In this document: piece after piece, positions 5,062 to 5,670 of the stretch | How positions within the stretch are numbered: the first letter of the stretch is position 1 | Layout of the letters: every line of letters starts with the position of its first letter | NCBI GenBank assembly: GCA_021803885.1 | Contig: JAJZKY010000357.1 | Span: 1-5,670, forward strand | Direction: 5' to 3' | Length of the DNA: 5,670 nt | DNA from: Planctomycetota bacterium | GTDB lineage: Bacteria; Planctomycetota; Phycisphaerae; WQYP01; JAJZKY01 | Notes under the pieces: model-generated | The model's input: only the letters and a program-made list of their open reading frames with translations | What the model was told of the DNA's origin: nothing | The model's database searches: none | Position numbers and translations under genes: made by a program

Positions 5062-5670
5062 ATGAGCGAACGCAGCCGCGAACTTCGAGACCGGATTCTT
5101 CAACTCGCGGAAAAGTATTTTGAGGAGGAGTTTCGCGCGCAGCCGTTTTTCCCCGGTCAGTCTCCCGTTCCTGTCGCGGGAAAAGTCCTGGATGCATCGG
5201 ACCTGCGCAACCTGATCGACGCCTCGCTCGACTGCTGGCTGACCACCGGCAGATTCGCCGCCCAGTTTGAACGCCAGTTCGCGCGCTTCCTCGATGTTCG
5301 CGAAGTGTCGCTCGTCAACTCCGGATCGTCCGCCAACTTGCTCGCCTTCTCCGCGCTCACCTCTTCTAAACTGGGCGATCGCGCCATTCGTCCCGGCGAT
5401 GAAGTCATCACCGTTGCCGCCGGCTTTCCCACCACCGTCAATCCCATCGTCCAAAATCGCTGCGTCCCGGTCTTCATCGACATCACCCTGCCCAACTATC
5501 AGGCCGATGCGTCTCAACTGGACGCTGCCTTGAGCGATCGCACGCGCGCCATCATGATCGCGCATACGCTGGGCAATCCTTACGATCTGGATCGCGTGGC
5601 GAGCTTCGCCAAACAACATAACTTGTGGCTGATTGAAGACAGTTGCGACGCACTGGGCGCAACCTTCAAA
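5062..5670 (+). CDS. rfbH: RfbH-like CDP-4-keto-6-deoxyglucose 3-dehydrase (E1), 5' part only
   Basis: This is a DegT/DnrJ/EryC1 aminotransferase-fold protein, cut by the right edge after 203 codons; the family is usually about 430-450 aa. RfbH (also called AscC/DdhC/E1) uses PMP and a [2Fe-2S] cluster to remove the C3 hydroxyl of CDP-4-keto-6-deoxyglucose, a step to 3,6-dideoxyhexoses of surface polysaccharide. Supporting stretches are the N-terminal [14 protein letters not shown] (29-42), [11 protein letters not shown] (60-70), the cofactor phosphate-binding NSGSSANL (86-93), [20 protein letters not shown] (112-131), [13 protein letters not shown] (165-177) and [10 protein letters not shown] (191-200) with cofactor-contacting Asp193. 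The diagnostic His in place of the catalytic Lys and the cluster cysteines would lie beyond the window, so they are unseen. ATG 5062 matches the family N-terminus but has no strong ribosome site. Symbol given by family resemblance. Confidence 0.85.
   Translation, partial: MSERSRELRDRILQLAEKYFEEEFRAQPFFPGQSPVPVAGKVLDASDLRNLIDASLDCWLTTGRFAAQFERQFARFLDVREVSLVNSGSSANLLAFSALTSSKLGDRAIRPGDEVITVAAGFPTTVNPIVQNRCVPVFIDITLPNYQADASQLDAALSDRTRAIMIAHTLGNPYDLDRVASFAKQHNLWLIEDSCDALGATFK

Noticed and set aside
4897..5619. 240-codon minus-strand ORF covering the rfbH-like region
   Set aside because: It lies opposite clearly RfbH-like sequence and has a Gly/Asp/Arg-biased composition with no domain.
1..5670. 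CRISPR array, tRNA/rRNA, transposase, phage or toxin-antitoxin system
   Set aside because: I saw no regularly spaced repeats, no RNA-gene folds, and no matching protein motifs on reading both strands.

Overview
The window looks like a chromosomal piece of an Acidobacteriota (Terriglobia-type) genome. This is an inference from three things: a large secreted S53 protease with the Ig-like, double-hydrophobic, poly-Gly C-terminus familiar from that phylum; a copy near the left end of the short dispersed repeat whose translation reads HPERSEG; and moderately high G+C in the large genes. No phylogenetic marker is present, so the assignment is tentative.

Layout, left to right. Bases 1-184 hold no convincing gene, but contain the dispersed repeat (88-120, followed by a pyrimidine tract) and one arm of a perfect 11-bp hairpin. 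On the minus strand, 185-636 carries two small membrane-protein genes that overlap by ATGA and probably share a promoter near 666-694. A non-coding gap (637-849) separates them from a large minus-strand gene (850-3510) for a secreted pro-kumamolisin/sedolisin (S53) endopeptidase with an intact catalytic set. A divergent intergenic region (3511-3738) contains a perfect 9-bp inverted repeat and a possible 31-codon ORF.

On the plus strand, 3739-4572 encodes a TauE/SafE-family (DUF81) anion permease. Two bases later comes a three-helix DUF1634 protein (4575-4949), the usual partner of this TauE subfamily. After a 112-bp gap with another hairpin, the 5' part of a DegT/DnrJ/EryC1-type gene begins at 5062 and runs off the right edge. 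Its sequence matches RfbH, the CDP-6-deoxyhexulose 3-dehydrase of 3,6-dideoxysugar synthesis.

There are three functional blocks with no obvious pathway link: protein degradation outside the cell, export or transport of an anion (TauE plus DUF1634), and the start of a likely surface-polysaccharide sugar locus. I see no CRISPR array, tRNA, rRNA, transposase or phage gene. No clearly new multi-gene system is visible. The most unusual items are the C-terminal cassette of the protease, which resembles a lipoprotein signal embedded in a beta domain; the small membrane-protein pair with a hairpin across its stop codon; and the palindromes in the intergenic regions.
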